Positions 30,088-39,007 of a DNA stretch of 64,000 nt are shown here, piece after piece. The stretch lies in the NCBI GenBank assembly GCA_934343805.1, contig CAKRIN010000008.1, positions 37,693 to 101,692 on the forward strand, read 5' to 3'. This DNA is from an uncultured Lachnospira sp. GTDB lineage: Bacteria; Bacillota; Clostridia; Lachnospirales; Lachnospiraceae. A program made the position numbers and the translations under genes. Below the pieces are notes generated by a model. That model did no database searches. It saw nothing but the letters and a program-made list of their open reading frames with translations, and was not told the origin of the DNA. Position 1 is the stretch's first letter, and the number at the start of each line of letters is the position of its first letter.

Positions 30088-30684
30088 TTAATTAACATGT
30101 TCATTGGCAATCTTGTTAATTGCCATAGGAAGAAGCTTCCATTCAGCCTGCTCCATAATTCTTCTCTGAAGAGTTTCTGGAGTATCCCCATCAAGTACAT
30201 CAACTGCCTTCTGGAAAATAATTTCTCCTGTATCCATTCCTTCATCTACATAATGCACAGTTGCACCTGATACCTTAACACCTTTTGCCAAAGCTGCTTC
30301 ATGAACCTTAAGTCCGTAAAAACCAACTCCGCAGAAGGAAGGTATAAGTGATGGGTGAATATTAATAATTCTGTGGCTGTACTGATGAACCATTTTCTCC
30401 GGGATTCTTACAAGGAATCCTGCGAGCACTATAAGGTCAACATTAAGCTCATTCACTTTATCAAGTAACGCATCGTTAAATGCATCTCTGCTCTCGTAAT
30501 CCTTAGGTGATATGCAATATGCTGGAATATTGTTATCCTTAGCTCTTGTGAGTGCATATGCTCCGGCATTATTGCTTATAACTGCTGCAAGCTCTGTGTT
30601 AGTGATTGTTCCATCCTTAACAGCGTCGATAATAGCCTGAAGATTAGTTCCGCCTCCGGAAACCATAACTGCAACTCTTAGCAT
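30088..30684 (-). CDS. purN: Phosphoribosylglycinamide formyltransferase
   Basis: 198 residues. GART pattern: [15 protein letters not shown] near 10, the catalytic region [12 protein letters not shown] near 108 (asparagine, histidine) and [14 protein letters not shown] near 142. It moves a formyl group from 10-formyl-tetrahydrofolate to GAR. Its start overlaps the purM stop by 7 bases, so translation is probably coupled. Confidence 0.96.
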   Translation of the reverse strand: MLRVAVMVSGGGTNLQAIIDAVKDGTITNTELAAVISNNAGAYALTRAKDNNIPAYCISPKDYESRDAFNDALLDKVNELNVDLIVLAGFLVRIPEKMVHQYSHRIINIHPSLIPSFCGVGFYGLKVHEAALAKGVKVSGATVHYVDEGMDTGEIIFQKAVDVLDGDTPETLQRRIMEQAEWKLLPMAINKIANEHVN

Positions 30685-31703
30685 AAAGTAACTCCCTTCT
30701 CGCCAGCTTCAACGCTTCCGATAACATATGGAGTCTCACCGGCAGCCTTAACTGCTGCCATAACAGTATCAACATCAGCAGGATCAACAGCAAGTACAAG
30801 ACCGATACCCATGTTAAATGTGTTGTACATCATATGCTCTTCGATATTACCATCTTCTGCAAGCATCTTGAAGATTGGTGGTACTTCGTAGCTGTCCTTC
30901 TTAATTACAGCCTTAACTCCCTCTGGAAGCATTCTTGGTACATTCTCGTAGAAACCGCCACCTGTAATGTGGCTGCAGCCCTTAACCTTAACTCCTGCCT
31001 TCTTGATTTCCTTCATTGTCTTAACATATATCTTAGTTGGAGCAAGTAATGCCTCTCCTAATGTCTTTCCAAGTGAATCATAATATGTATTAAGAGATTC
31101 CTCTGTCATTGTAAATACGCTTCTTACAAGTGAGAATCCGTTGCTGTGTACACCACTTGATGCGATACCGATAAGAGTATCCCCAGGCTTGATGTTCTCT
31201 CCTGTGATAAGATCCTTCTTATCAACAACGCCTACAGCAAATCCTGCAAGATCATATTCATCCTGTGGCATAAGTCCCGGATGCTCTGCTGTCTCGCCAC
31301 CGATAAGTGCACATTCAGACTGTCTGCAGCCTTCTGCAACACCACCAACGATAGTAGCAATCTTTTCTGGATAATTCTTACCACATGCGATGTAATCAAG
31401 GAAGAAAAGTGGCTCTCCACCAGCACATACAACATCATTAACACACATAGCAACTGCATCAATACCGATAGTATCATGCTTGTCCATAATAAAAGCTAAC
31501 TTAACCTTAGTTCCACATCCATCAGTTCCTGAAAGTAATACAGGCTCCTCCATTTCCTTAATCTTAGCAAGTGAAAATGCTCCTGAGAATCCGCCGAGTC
31601 CTCCTAACACTTCTTCTCTCATAGTAGACTTAACAGCCTCTTTCATTAACTCAACTGACTTGTAACCTGCTTCAATATCAACTCCAGATTTCTTGTAATC
31701 CAT
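30678..31703 (-). CDS. purM: Phosphoribosylformylglycinamidine cyclo-ligase
   Basis: 341 residues. AIR synthase pattern: [16 protein letters not shown] start, [13 protein letters not shown] near 58, [15 protein letters not shown] near 130 and [13 protein letters not shown] near 246. It closes the imidazole ring of AIR using ATP. AAGGAGAAAGAATC precedes ATG 31703. It is the second gene of the purE-M-N-D run. Confidence 0.97.
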   Translation of the reverse strand: MDYKKSGVDIEAGYKSVELMKEAVKSTMREEVLGGLGGFSGAFSLAKIKEMEEPVLLSGTDGCGTKVKLAFIMDKHDTIGIDAVAMCVNDVVCAGGEPLFFLDYIACGKNYPEKIATIVGGVAEGCRQSECALIGGETAEHPGLMPQDEYDLAGFAVGVVDKKDLITGENIKPGDTLIGIASSGVHSNGFSLVRSVFTMTEESLNTYYDSLGKTLGEALLAPTKIYVKTMKEIKKAGVKVKGCSHITGGGFYENVPRMLPEGVKAVIKKDSYEVPPIFKMLAEDGNIEEHMMYNTFNMGIGLVLAVDPADVDTVMAAVKAAGETPYVIGSVEAGEKGVTLC

Positions 31704-31762
31704 GATTCTTTCTCCTTCAATATTATGATAAATGTAAGTTAATGTAACTATCCAGTTACTAA

Positions 31763-32263
31763 TTAATAATTCTTATAGCCGACTTCCTGAAGCCTTGCAT
31801 CTTTCTTCTGAACACTTTCCTTAAGATTCTTAGTATAATCCTTAAGTCTTTCAAGAAGTGCTGCATCAGATGTTGCAAGAATCTTGGCTGCAAGAATACC
31901 TGCATTAGCACCGCCGTTAATAGCAACAGTTGCAACAGGAATACCTGTAGGCATCTGTACTATTGAATATAATGAATCTCTACCGCCTAGTGATGTTGTG
32001 TGCATTGGAATACCAATAACAGGCATTGGGAAAATAGCTGCGCACATACCCGGAAGATGTGCTGCCATACCTGCACCTGCAATAATAACCTTAAATCCCT
32101 TCTCCTCTGCACTCTTAGCGTATTCAAAGAATACGTCAGGCTCTCTGTGTGCTGAGATAATTGTCATCTCATACGAAATTCCTAACTGTTCAAGAATGTC
32201 TGCTGCCTTAGCCATAACAGGCATATCAGAGTCACTTCCCATAACAATTCCTACTAAAGCCAT
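31763..32263 (-). CDS. purE: N5-carboxyaminoimidazole ribonucleotide mutase
   Basis: 166 residues, the class I PurE size. Shows [13 protein letters not shown] near 5, IISAHREPD near 36 (catalytic histidine) and the [10 protein letters not shown] glycine loop near 65. It moves the carboxyl group to C4 of AIR. No purK is visible in the window. AGGAGG precedes ATG 32263. It opens the operon from a good promoter at 32322-32350. Confidence 0.96.
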   Translation of the reverse strand: MALVGIVMGSDSDMPVMAKAADILEQLGISYEMTIISAHREPDVFFEYAKSAEEKGFKVIIAGAGMAAHLPGMCAAIFPMPVIGIPMHTTSLGGRDSLYSIVQMPTGIPVATVAINGGANAGILAAKILATSDAALLERLKDYTKNLKESVQKKDARLQEVGYKNY

Positions 32264-32300
32264 ATTAACCTCCTATGTCCGATAGATATAATATTAAAAC

Positions 32301-32350
32301 TAGTGAAAAACACTAATTATCATTGTACTTTGTTTTAAACTTTGCGTCAA
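32301..32350 (-). promoter_or_regulatory. Promoter of the purE-M-N-D operon with a small palindrome
   Basis: Minus strand: TTGACG at 32350-32345, 17-base spacer, TACAAT at 32327-32322. A TAGTG-TTTTT-CACTA inverted repeat spans 32315-32301 at the expected start of the transcript. It could be an operator or a 5' hairpin. No purine riboswitch pattern was found. Confidence 0.7.
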
Positions 32351-32371
32351 GATAAAGCCCATATTACATAT

Positions 32372-34444
32372 TTACTGTTCCTGTAAAAATGCATCATTAA
32401 GTGCCAGTGTGCCATCAAGCACAAATCTGCCATTCTTAATCAAGTCTGTTCTTGTTCCATCCTCTGCCACAACAGTGATATTGCCAATCTCATCATAAGG
32501 AATTGTAATATCGGTGTGACAGTTATAATAAGCTTTGTCCGGCTCCGTCTTACGAAGAAGTGAAACCTCATTATCCCTTGAGATAATCTCCTTGCCGTCC
32601 GGATTAGTTACATACACATCTTCTGCCCTTGAATAGCATGTATCACCAACCGCAAAATGTGGTCCCATTTTCTCAACAATAAGAATCGGAAGCTTATACA
32701 CAATATCATGCTTATTGGCAAACACATATGCTGTAGTGTTAGTTCCTATAGCAAACTCACCGAGTGGTAAAGTTTCATGGTCATATAACACATTTGCCTT
32801 GAAAAGTTCTTTATTCTTAGTCTCGTCATCAAAGTTAGTACATGTATAATCCTTAACAAATCCGTCCTCAAACCATACAGTAAGATTGTTAAACTTAATA
32901 TCATTAAGATATACACTGCTCACATTAAGCACACCTGTTGTTTTCTTAAGCACAGGCGATGTAAATACTTCTCCAAGCGGAATATTAACGTCCGCAAGAC
33001 AGTTCTCAAATACAGTCTGCGTCTTATGGTCGGTTATCTTCATAATAGAAACCTTCATGTCTGTGCAGTTTCCATTAGTTCCTTTAACCTCAACATACTG
33101 TGCTGTATCAAGGACATCAATAAGCGCCTGCTGGATAGCTTTATATTTGTTATAATCAAGGGTATTAATCTTCACAGTACCCTCGAAAATCTCCTCGAAA
33201 TTCTCTCCAATCTCTGGTATCGGATAAGCAATTATCGTAAAACTCCTCTCCTCGCCTTTGATGTACTCATTAACAATGCTTCCCGCGTCATTGCTGTATT
33301 TTACAGAAAGTTTCTGCTGCTTTGCATCAAGGCTTAACGCCTCGCTCTTAATCTGAGGTTCAAATGGCACTTCTCCAAAGACCTCCATAACAGCAGGACC
33401 ACCATGCACCGCTGCAAGCTCCTTGTTCTTCTCATACGCAAGCTTTAACGCGCCTGTCTTTCTCTCAACAAATTCGCCATCCATATAAAGTGCATTGTCA
33501 AAGCGATGGTCGAAATCCATCTGTTTGTTAGGATTAGCACCATAATATCCAACCTTGATGTTAAGTCTTTTATTAATCGTATTGACCGCTGCCCTGTATA
33601 TTGTAGGCTTTAGTCCAAGCTTTGCAAAATTGTTAATCTCTGCCCTGATAAGCCTCTCAAATCCCAGGCAGTATCTTATATTAACTGTTTTTTTCTTAGA
33701 CAGGTCCTTTCCCGTAAGCTCGAATCCAATTCTGTACCCTTCAGTAAATGTATCTGCCATCTTCTGAATTTCTTCTTCACTGAGTGAATTCAGATACTCT
33801 GCTGTCTTAATCTCATTATCTGTGACATACTCACCAAACCTGTACAGATATCTTACATCTGTGAGATCAGATTCCATAATTATCTTTGTTGCAAAATCAA
33901 GTTCGGGGTCCAACAGTTCTCTTACCCTGTACTCCATAAGATCATCACTGTAATCACTTACATACCAGTACACAGACTCTTTCATCTGCTTATAATCTGG
34001 CTTTCCGCAGTCTGCCTCAGTCGATACGCACATGCAGTACACTTCAACAAAAAGTTCCATAAGTGCTGTCATCTCTGCCAGTCTGCCCTCATATGCATAC
34101 ACAATCATTCCTCTTATCTCAACATAGAGAAATGACAATAATCTTCCTTCTGAGAGTCCTAACTTTGAAGCTGCATATGCCGGATTAGCATAACTTGCCT
34201 CATACGCTTCTCCAATTACATCTTCATACAGACCTGTATTCAGATTCTTATATTCTTCAAGTGAATAATCTTTATACGCATCTGCTTTTAATTCACCCAC
34301 AAGTTTATCCATCTTAAGAATAAATGCAGCGACACATTTGAAATAATCTGCATAACCATCAGTCTTAAGCCCCGGTTCCTCTGCTATCTCTTTAATTCTT
34401 TCTATCGCAAGCCCGTAACGCTCTTCTACATTATCATTAAACAA
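32372..34444 (-). CDS. M29-family (thermophilic-type) aminopeptidase
   Basis: 690 residues. The C-terminal half matches M29 metallopeptidases: GEVFTSPV near 510, LPLGEFAIGTNT near 583 and EKMGPHFAVGDTCYS near 615 give the two metal-binding glutamates and the histidine, with the later NCHTDITIPY (histidine, aspartate) near 665. The first 290 residues are an extra helical domain beyond the usual 410-residue enzyme. The start is a TTG: codon 34444 sits seven bases after GGAG, better spaced than the TTG at 34450. It probably trims N-terminal residues from peptides in the cytoplasm. Confidence 0.8.
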   Translation of the reverse strand: MFNDNVEERYGLAIERIKEIAEEPGLKTDGYADYFKCVAAFILKMDKLVGELKADAYKDYSLEEYKNLNTGLYEDVIGEAYEASYANPAYAASKLGLSEGRLLSFLYVEIRGMIVYAYEGRLAEMTALMELFVEVYCMCVSTEADCGKPDYKQMKESVYWYVSDYSDDLMEYRVRELLDPELDFATKIIMESDLTDVRYLYRFGEYVTDNEIKTAEYLNSLSEEEIQKMADTFTEGYRIGFELTGKDLSKKKTVNIRYCLGFERLIRAEINNFAKLGLKPTIYRAAVNTINKRLNIKVGYYGANPNKQMDFDHRFDNALYMDGEFVERKTGALKLAYEKNKELAAVHGGPAVMEVFGEVPFEPQIKSEALSLDAKQQKLSVKYSNDAGSIVNEYIKGEERSFTIIAYPIPEIGENFEEIFEGTVKINTLDYNKYKAIQQALIDVLDTAQYVEVKGTNGNCTDMKVSIMKITDHKTQTVFENCLADVNIPLGEVFTSPVLKKTTGVLNVSSVYLNDIKFNNLTVWFEDGFVKDYTCTNFDDETKNKELFKANVLYDHETLPLGEFAIGTNTTAYVFANKHDIVYKLPILIVEKMGPHFAVGDTCYSRAEDVYVTNPDGKEIISRDNEVSLLRKTEPDKAYYNCHTDITIPYDEIGNITVVAEDGTRTDLIKNGRFVLDGTLALNDAFLQEQ

Positions 34445-34472
34445 TTCCAATCTCCTTCTGCCAATTATTAAG

Positions 34473-34787
34473 TTATATGCCCATCAGAAATACAGCAATC
34501 ATAAACACTGCTATTATTCCACACAGCATTGAACCTAATCTTGACAAACCATAAAACTTATTATCTTCCTTGAAACTAAGCAATCCAATTACTGTTCCAA
34601 TTACAGCAAGTATCAGACTCAGCAAGCCAAGGCTTCCAACTCTCAGCCCTCCAGCTCCTGCTTCCTTAAAAGACAGATACACTCCATAACCGAAAGAAAT
34701 CAATGACAGTATTCCCATTGATGTTGATATCAACCCTCCAAGTGTCTGACTTTTATCCGAGAACTTATATTTATTAAAAAGTTTCAT
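34473..34787 (-). CDS. Small membrane protein, DUF6142-like
   Basis: 104 residues with three predicted membrane helices (about 15-40, 47-72 and 80-104). The first is rich in glycine and serine. The start KYKFSDKSQTLGG and the overall layout are common in Lachnospiraceae membrane proteins I associate with DUF6142. Function unknown. Its start lies 4 bases after the VanZ-family stop, so the two are co-translated. Confidence 0.6.
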   Translation of the reverse strand: MKLFNKYKFSDKSQTLGGLISTSMGILSLISFGYGVYLSFKEAGAGGLRVGSLGLLSLILAVIGTVIGLLSFKEDNKFYGLSRLGSMLCGIIAVFMIAVFLMGI

Positions 34788-34791
34788 ACTT

Positions 34792-35259
34792 TCACCTGTC
34801 CTTATTAAACATTTTAACTATCCCGTATGCTGCTGCATATACCACATACCCGCACAATGCACCCAATACATTAAGTACAAGATCATCCACATCAAAGCAT
34901 CCGACTTTGCATAAAAGCTGCACTGTTTCTATTGTAAGCGAAAGTGCGAATCCATATGCAAATGTAGCAAATACATTTATTCTGCCATTAGAAAGCCACG
35001 GCAGGAATATGCCAAATGGTATGAATGCCAGCACATTTCCAATAATATTCAGAAATGCTATCCATCCAAGCGTATCAAAATGTCCAAGATAACGCCAATA
35101 GCGCCTGATTTCCCTGAACAATGTAAGATTGTATTTGTAACCGCTGGCTATCTCTGCCCTTCCCATTCCTTCTGCGAAAAAGACTACATAAAAGAGCAAA
35201 ATCATATATATAACAAAAAGCGCCCATTTTATAAGCGTTGCATAATGTTTCTTTTTCAT
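34792..35259 (-). CDS. VanZ family membrane protein
   Basis: 155 residues with four membrane helices. The conserved patterns NIIGNVLAFIPFGIFLPWL near 70 and ETVQLLCKVGCFDVDDLVLNVLGALCGY near 110 are those of VanZ-like proteins (glutamate, aspartate-aspartate, then NxxG). VanZ is known from low-level teicoplanin resistance, but in general the family role is unclear. Part of a close-packed run from pyrE to the aminopeptidase. Confidence 0.88.
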   Translation of the reverse strand: MKKKHYATLIKWALFVIYMILLFYVVFFAEGMGRAEIASGYKYNLTLFREIRRYWRYLGHFDTLGWIAFLNIIGNVLAFIPFGIFLPWLSNGRINVFATFAYGFALSLTIETVQLLCKVGCFDVDDLVLNVLGALCGYVVYAAAYGIVKMFNKDR

Positions 35260-35309
35260 AATAAATCTGCCCGGCAGGCATAATTAACCCACCAGGCAGT
35301 TCCCCTTCA

Positions 35310-35462
35310 CTAGAATAAGCTATCTGATCTGTGCGCAAGAAGTCTTGCACCATTAATGATCATAACTACACCTGCGCCAATACCAAAGAGTATTATCAGG
35401 ATACCAAATACAAGATTAGAAGCTCCTACTGACTTTAATTTCTTATAAAGATTCTCTTCCAT
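35310..35462 (-). CDS. 50-residue single-pass membrane protein
   Basis: A short frame from ATG 35462 to TAG at 35310. It starts MEENLYKKLKSVG and has one hydrophobic helix (about residues 17-37, LVFGILIILFGIGAGVVMII) and a basic end. GGAGGG lies 7 bases before the start, stronger than for most genes here. It lies between pyrE (53 bases) and the VanZ gene (50 bases). A polar start, one helix and strong initiation support a real gene. Function unknown. Confidence 0.7.
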   Translation of the reverse strand: MEENLYKKLKSVGASNLVFGILIILFGIGAGVVMIINGARLLAHRSDSLF

Positions 35463-35515
35463 AATTAACCCTCCATTAACATCAGTCATTCAACCTCAGT
35501 TATTCTAAATCAGTT

Positions 35516-36202
35516 TTACGCGTTCTTAACACCATATTCTGCGTAATATTTGTCAATTGCAGTCTTAAGTGCATCATCAATAACTACCTTACCCTCGCAC
35601 TCTTTATTGTAAAGGTGTTCTACAACATCTGCCATAGAAACAATTGCGCTTGTTGGAAAACCATATCTTTCCTTAATCTCCTCAAGTGCGCTAACCTTTC
35701 CGCCAAGTCCTACTTCCATACGGTTAAGTGAAACCATAAGTCCTACGATTGTAACATCTGCTGCCCCTCTTACCTTAGGAACTGTCTCTTCCATTGACTT
35801 ACCAGATGTTGTTACATCTTCTATCATAATGACTCTGTCGCCATCTTTTAACTTGCTTCCAAGGAATCCGCCCTTATCAGCTCCATGGTCCTTCTCTTCC
35901 TTACGATCTGAGCAGTATCTTACTTCCTTGCCGTAAAGCTTTGCATAAGCAACTGCTGTAACTACGCTGATTGGAATTCCCTTATATGCTGGTCCGAACA
36001 GTACATCAAAATCATCACCATATGTTTCATGAATAGCCTTTGCATAATACTCACCAAGTCTTGCAAGCTGTGTTCCTGTAACATACGCACCTGCATTCAT
36101 GAAGAAAGGTGACTTTCTTCCACTCTTTAAAGTAAAATCTCCAAACTTTAATACATCACTCTCTACCATGAAATCTATAAATTCCTGCTTATACTGCTCC
36201 AT
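35516..36202 (-). CDS. pyrE: Orotate phosphoribosyltransferase
   Basis: 228 residues from ATG 36202, which has AAGGAGGATATA directly upstream; the in-frame extension to 36232 has no such site. The type I PRTase PRPP loop reads VIMIEDVTTSGKSMEE near 122, with LFGPAYKGIPISV near 72 and YCSDRKEEKDHG near 97. It joins orotate to PRPP to give OMP. It stands apart from the other pyr genes (43.5-47.6 kb) and has its own promoter with a palindrome. Confidence 0.95.
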   Translation of the reverse strand: MEQYKQEFIDFMVESDVLKFGDFTLKSGRKSPFFMNAGAYVTGTQLARLGEYYAKAIHETYGDDFDVLFGPAYKGIPISVVTAVAYAKLYGKEVRYCSDRKEEKDHGADKGGFLGSKLKDGDRVIMIEDVTTSGKSMEETVPKVRGAADVTIVGLMVSLNRMEVGLGGKVSALEEIKERYGFPTSAIVSMADVVEHLYNKECEGKVVIDDALKTAIDKYYAEYGVKNA

Positions 36203-36311
36203 TATATCCTCCTTATTCAGCCCTCTGTCCATAACTGTCTATATCAGTGTCATTACTCTTCTTCTCTGCTCACTGTCTGGCGGCGCTGCTTCATATTCAA
36301 TATTGGTTTTT

Positions 36312-36357
36312 ATTCTATCATAAATGTTTTCTCGTTTCAATGTGTCTTTGACACATT
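36312..36357 (-). promoter_or_regulatory. pyrE promoter with adjacent 19-base palindrome
   Basis: Minus strand: TTGAAA at 36340-36335, 17-base spacer, TAGAAT at 36317-36312. A perfect palindrome, AATGTGTC and GACACATT around three bases, covers 36339-36357 and touches the -35 box. That position suits an activator or repressor site. I do not recognise the regulator. The transcript leader is about 105 bases and shows no PyrR-type attenuator that I can see. Confidence 0.65.
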
Positions 36358-36436
36358 AAAATTACATATTAAAATCTGCATATCAGAATTCTATGTATGC
36401 TTTTTTCTGATTATCCGGTCGCTAGAAATTCATAAA

Positions 36437-36708
36437 GCCTACTAACCATTGTCAAACTCATGATTTAGTAGGTTGTTTCGAACCTCCCCGTTGTGCTCTC
36501 CTCCCCTGCTCACCTACTAATCTGTTAAAACTCTTCTCTTTCGTGGGTCTTTTACCTGCTTTCCAGTGGAATAAGCATGCATTTTATACTTATAAGACCT
36601 ACTAAAAAGGCTTCTTCTGCCTGATTAGTAGGTCTTGTTACTGTCAATTATCTTGAATATGTGTTAATGCGACCTACTATATTTATAATAATCAACGAAC
36701 TAGTAGGT
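36437..36708. repeat. Array of CCTACTA/TAGTAGG palindromes
   Basis: Within the 644-base gap between pyrE and the accessory genes, the same core recurs seven times: CCTACTAA at 36438, its complement at 36465, a lone copy at 36513, a pair at 36594-36605 and 36625-36636 (12-bp arms plus an inner AGGC/GCCT stem), and a pair at 36672-36679 and 36701-36708. The three pairs can fold as hairpins with loops of 19-21 bases whose sequences differ. Spacing is irregular, so it is not a CRISPR array. The following stretch to 36876 is AT-rich with nothing I can name. Confidence 0.8.
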
Positions 36709-36876
36709 TTTCTCTCTTTTTATCAAAACTTTATGTATATCTCTCCCCAATCGTTTGGAAAACAAAAGTTACACCTTCAAACTTAAAAACACGATTTTTA
36801 TATTTCTAATCACATATGAGATATTCCAGCCTATATTCTCTTTTTTCATTTTCTTTTAATTCTCAATTAATAAAGC

Positions 36877-37377
36877 TCAAAATTCTTCCACTATCATCTC
36901 ATCATCAATAAAAATTTTATTTTTCATAATTTTAAACCACACAGCAGAACCATGTATGTATTCCGAAAGCATATTACATATATCATTTTTATATTCACAA
37001 TCTCTTAAAAAGCTTAAGTCTATAGTATTGTATTGTTTCATTTTTTCCGTATTTTTGTCAAATCCCGAATTATTATCAGGATATTCATATTCTGTTCCAA
37101 AATTCTCATTAGGTATCTCGATATCCATATATTTATCACCATATATGAGCATATATCTTTTTTTCCCAATACTAGACGAGCCTGTTTCTTCTATCTGCTG
37201 CCTGAGACAAAGTGTATCCGGTGAATTATACCAAAATAAAAAATATTCATCTTTGCTTTTGACAACCTTATCCCCTGGAATGTCTAAATATCCCGTACGA
37301 TTATATGTATCAACAATATTCATATCTGCTATTTCTTTTTTTCTTTCTTCTGAAATATAATCATATATATAATCCAT
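36877..37377 (-). CDS. Uncharacterised 166-residue protein, copy A of a tandem duplication
   Basis: 166 residues from ATG 37377, matching the length and start of copy B at 37759; an in-frame extension to 37419 would run into the upstream gene. The first 25 residues are nearly identical to copy B (DYIYDYISEERKKEIADMN), and the two stay closely similar throughout. No signal peptide or membrane helix. Acidic, cytosolic, AT-rich. It resembles small immunity-type proteins in size, duplication and neighbours (an SMI1/KNR4 gene is close), but I recognise no named family. Confidence 0.6.
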   Translation of the reverse strand: MDYIYDYISEERKKEIADMNIVDTYNRTGYLDIPGDKVVKSKDEYFLFWYNSPDTLCLRQQIEETGSSSIGKKRYMLIYGDKYMDIEIPNENFGTEYEYPDNNSGFDKNTEKMKQYNTIDLSFLRDCEYKNDICNMLSEYIHGSAVWFKIMKNKIFIDDEMIVEEF

Positions 37378-37402
37378 AATTCTACCTCGTTTTTTATTTC
37401 TA

Positions 37403-37714
37403 TTAAAACAAATCAACAATTAATGTAATTATTATTACACCCACTGTAAACATAATACCGTCTACCCTTGATTGTTCCCATTCTATCTTTTTATTACCAT
37501 TAAATCTGTTAAACTTTGCCAGCCATATGATTGCCATAAAAGCCAATAGAACTATAATTATTATTCTTATAATAAGGCTCATTGGTGTCATTATAAATAG
37601 CACTATTGCAACAACATCTAATATAGCGCTTATAATATACCTTATTATCTTTGGAAGATAATTTCCTATAAATAGCCACGCTGCAACCAATGCAACTAAT
37701 ATTATTGCTGCCAT
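37403..37714 (-). CDS. Small membrane protein of the duplicated unit
   Basis: 103 residues with three hydrophobic stretches: about 2-20 (AAIILVALVAAWLFIG), 28-62 and 85-103. GGGGA precedes ATG 37714. It is followed 25 bases later by copy A of the 166-residue protein. A decayed second copy lies at 38281-38349, in the same position relative to copy B. Function unknown. Confidence 0.6.
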   Translation of the reverse strand: MAAIILVALVAAWLFIGNYLPKIIRYIISAILDVVAIVLFIMTPMSLIIRIIIIVLLAFMAIIWLAKFNRFNGNKKIEWEQSRVDGIMFTVGVIIITLIVDLF

Positions 37715-37758
37715 ACATTTCCCCTTTTTATGCTCATAAAATTAATTATATGCTTCAA

Positions 37759-38259
37759 TCAGAATTCCTCCACTATAATTTCATCATCAATAAAAATTTT
37801 ATTTTTTATAATTCTAAACCATGCAGCAGAACTATGTATATGTTTTGAAAGCATCTTACATATTTCATTTTTATATCCACAGTTTCTTAAAAAGCTTAAA
37901 TCAATTGTGTTATATTGTTTCATTTTTTCTGTATTTATATTAAACGCTGGATCATTATTGGGATATTCATCCTTTTCCATCCAATTCTCATCAGGTATCT
38001 CTATATTCATATATTTATCACCATATATGAATATATATCTTTCTTTTCCAATATCTGATGAACTTGTTTCTTCTATTTGTTGCCTAAGACAAAGTGTATC
38101 TGCTAAATTATTCCATAATAAAAGATGCTCATCCTTACTTTTAACAACTCTACCTGTCGGAATCTTTAAATACCCTGTTCGCTGATATGTATCAACAATA
38201 TTCATATCTGCTATTTCTTTTTTTCTTTCTTCTGAAATATAATCATATATATAATCCAT
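37759..38259 (-). CDS. Uncharacterised 166-residue protein, copy B of a tandem duplication
   Basis: 166 residues, aligned end to end with copy A: same start, the same CLRQQIEET and KQYNTIDLSFLR segments and the same KIFIDDEIIVEEF-type end. Differences are scattered substitutions, with charged and hydrophobic positions kept. GGGGCG precedes ATG 38259. Intact reading frames in both copies suggest both are used. Possible immunity-type protein (inference from size, duplication and SMI1 neighbour). Confidence 0.6.
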   Translation of the reverse strand: MDYIYDYISEERKKEIADMNIVDTYQRTGYLKIPTGRVVKSKDEHLLLWNNLADTLCLRQQIEETSSSDIGKERYIFIYGDKYMNIEIPDENWMEKDEYPNNDPAFNINTEKMKQYNTIDLSFLRNCGYKNEICKMLSKHIHSSAAWFRIIKNKIFIDDEIIVEEF

Positions 38260-38280
38260 AATTTCGCCCCTAATTTCTTT

Positions 38281-38349
38281 ATTAAAGCAAATTAATAATT
38301 AATGCCATATCAACGCTACGGCTAATGAAACTGCTATTATTGCTGTCAT
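38281..38349 (-). pseudogene. Remnant of a second copy of the small membrane protein
   Basis: From ATG 38349 the frame gives MTAIIAVSLAVALIWH then stops at 38299. The first 39 bases match the start of the gene at 37714 (MAAIILVALVAAW). About 25 bases at 38305-38281 match that gene's 3' end and stop region. The middle is missing, so an internal deletion joined the two ends. It lies directly before copy B, where an intact membrane gene precedes copy A. Confidence 0.7.
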
Positions 38350-38413
38350 ACATTTTTTCTTTATACCAAACCCGTGATATATTAATCGTCGTGTTCCATT
38401 TCTGCTTTTTCTT

Positions 38414-38911
38414 TTATTCTTCTTCACAAAATTTCATAAATAATTCCATAGCTTCCTTAGACATTCCACCCCATGCACTGTTTCTTTCAAATATCTGGTC
38501 AATAACCTGAGAAAAATCATATGTTCTATATGTAATATCTCCTTCATAATATCCCATGAATTCCCCACTATCATTGGAGAAGCATACCACTTCTCCGTCT
38601 CCTGACATTTCTCCTATAACCGTCAGATTATCTGGCATGAAATTATGATGGAAATCATCTGTTCCCCAAAACATTGCACTCGATCCATCAATCAGACATT
38701 TTTCTGTAAATCTGAGCCATTCCTTATATGTCTCTGGAATCTTTACGCCATTTGCCTCCTCCCATTTATTTAATTTATCTTCATCTATTGGTTCATTAAA
38801 ATATGTTTTTCCAAGCTCATCATCATTGTCCCGCTTGTCACACCACTCATATAATTCTTCAATCTTGCTCTTTAAACTGTTATTTTCTGGTATCTCTATC
38901 TTTGTATACAT
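38414..38911 (-). CDS. SMI1/KNR4 family protein
   Basis: 165 residues. The family pattern is clear: helix-rich start, then IDEDKLNKWEEANGVKIPETYKEWL near 60 (the residue-binding motif of SMI1/KNR4/SUKH proteins), GTDDFHHNF near 103 and a C-terminal DGEVVCFSNDSGEFMGYY strand set. Bacterial SUKH proteins often act as immunity factors against polymorphic toxins, although others have different roles. No toxin gene is visible nearby. GAGAGG precedes ATG 38911. A terminator and a c-di-GMP-I-like aptamer lie in its leader. Confidence 0.85.
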   Translation of the reverse strand: MYTKIEIPENNSLKSKIEELYEWCDKRDNDDELGKTYFNEPIDEDKLNKWEEANGVKIPETYKEWLRFTEKCLIDGSSAMFWGTDDFHHNFMPDNLTVIGEMSGDGEVVCFSNDSGEFMGYYEGDITYRTYDFSQVIDQIFERNSAWGGMSKEAMELFMKFCEEE

Positions 38912-38936
38912 TTTTATTATCCTCTCTTTCCTCCAA

Positions 38937-38979
38937 AAACAAAAAAGCAGACAACATCACATTCCGTGACATCATCTGC
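38937..38979 (-). terminator. Intrinsic terminator in the SMI1 gene leader
   Basis: Minus strand: 38979 to 38947 forms a 14-bp stem with a GGAAT loop (GCAGATGATGTCAC pairs with its partner, several G-U pairs), followed by a run of T at 38946-38937. It lies between the riboswitch-like element and the SMI1 start, the normal place for an expression platform. Confidence 0.85.
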
Positions 38980-39007
38980 AACTCAACCATCTTATATCTT
39001 CAATATA

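Noticed and set aside
32264..32371. Guanine riboswitch before purE
   Set aside because: Only a promoter and a small palindrome are seen; the leader is too short.
35075..35353. 92-residue minus-strand frame overlapping vanZ
   Set aside because: Different frame over two better-supported genes, with no ribosome site.
36437..36708. Possible CRISPR array
   Set aside because: The repeat is only 8-12 bases, copies alternate in orientation and spacing is irregular; no cas genes nearby.
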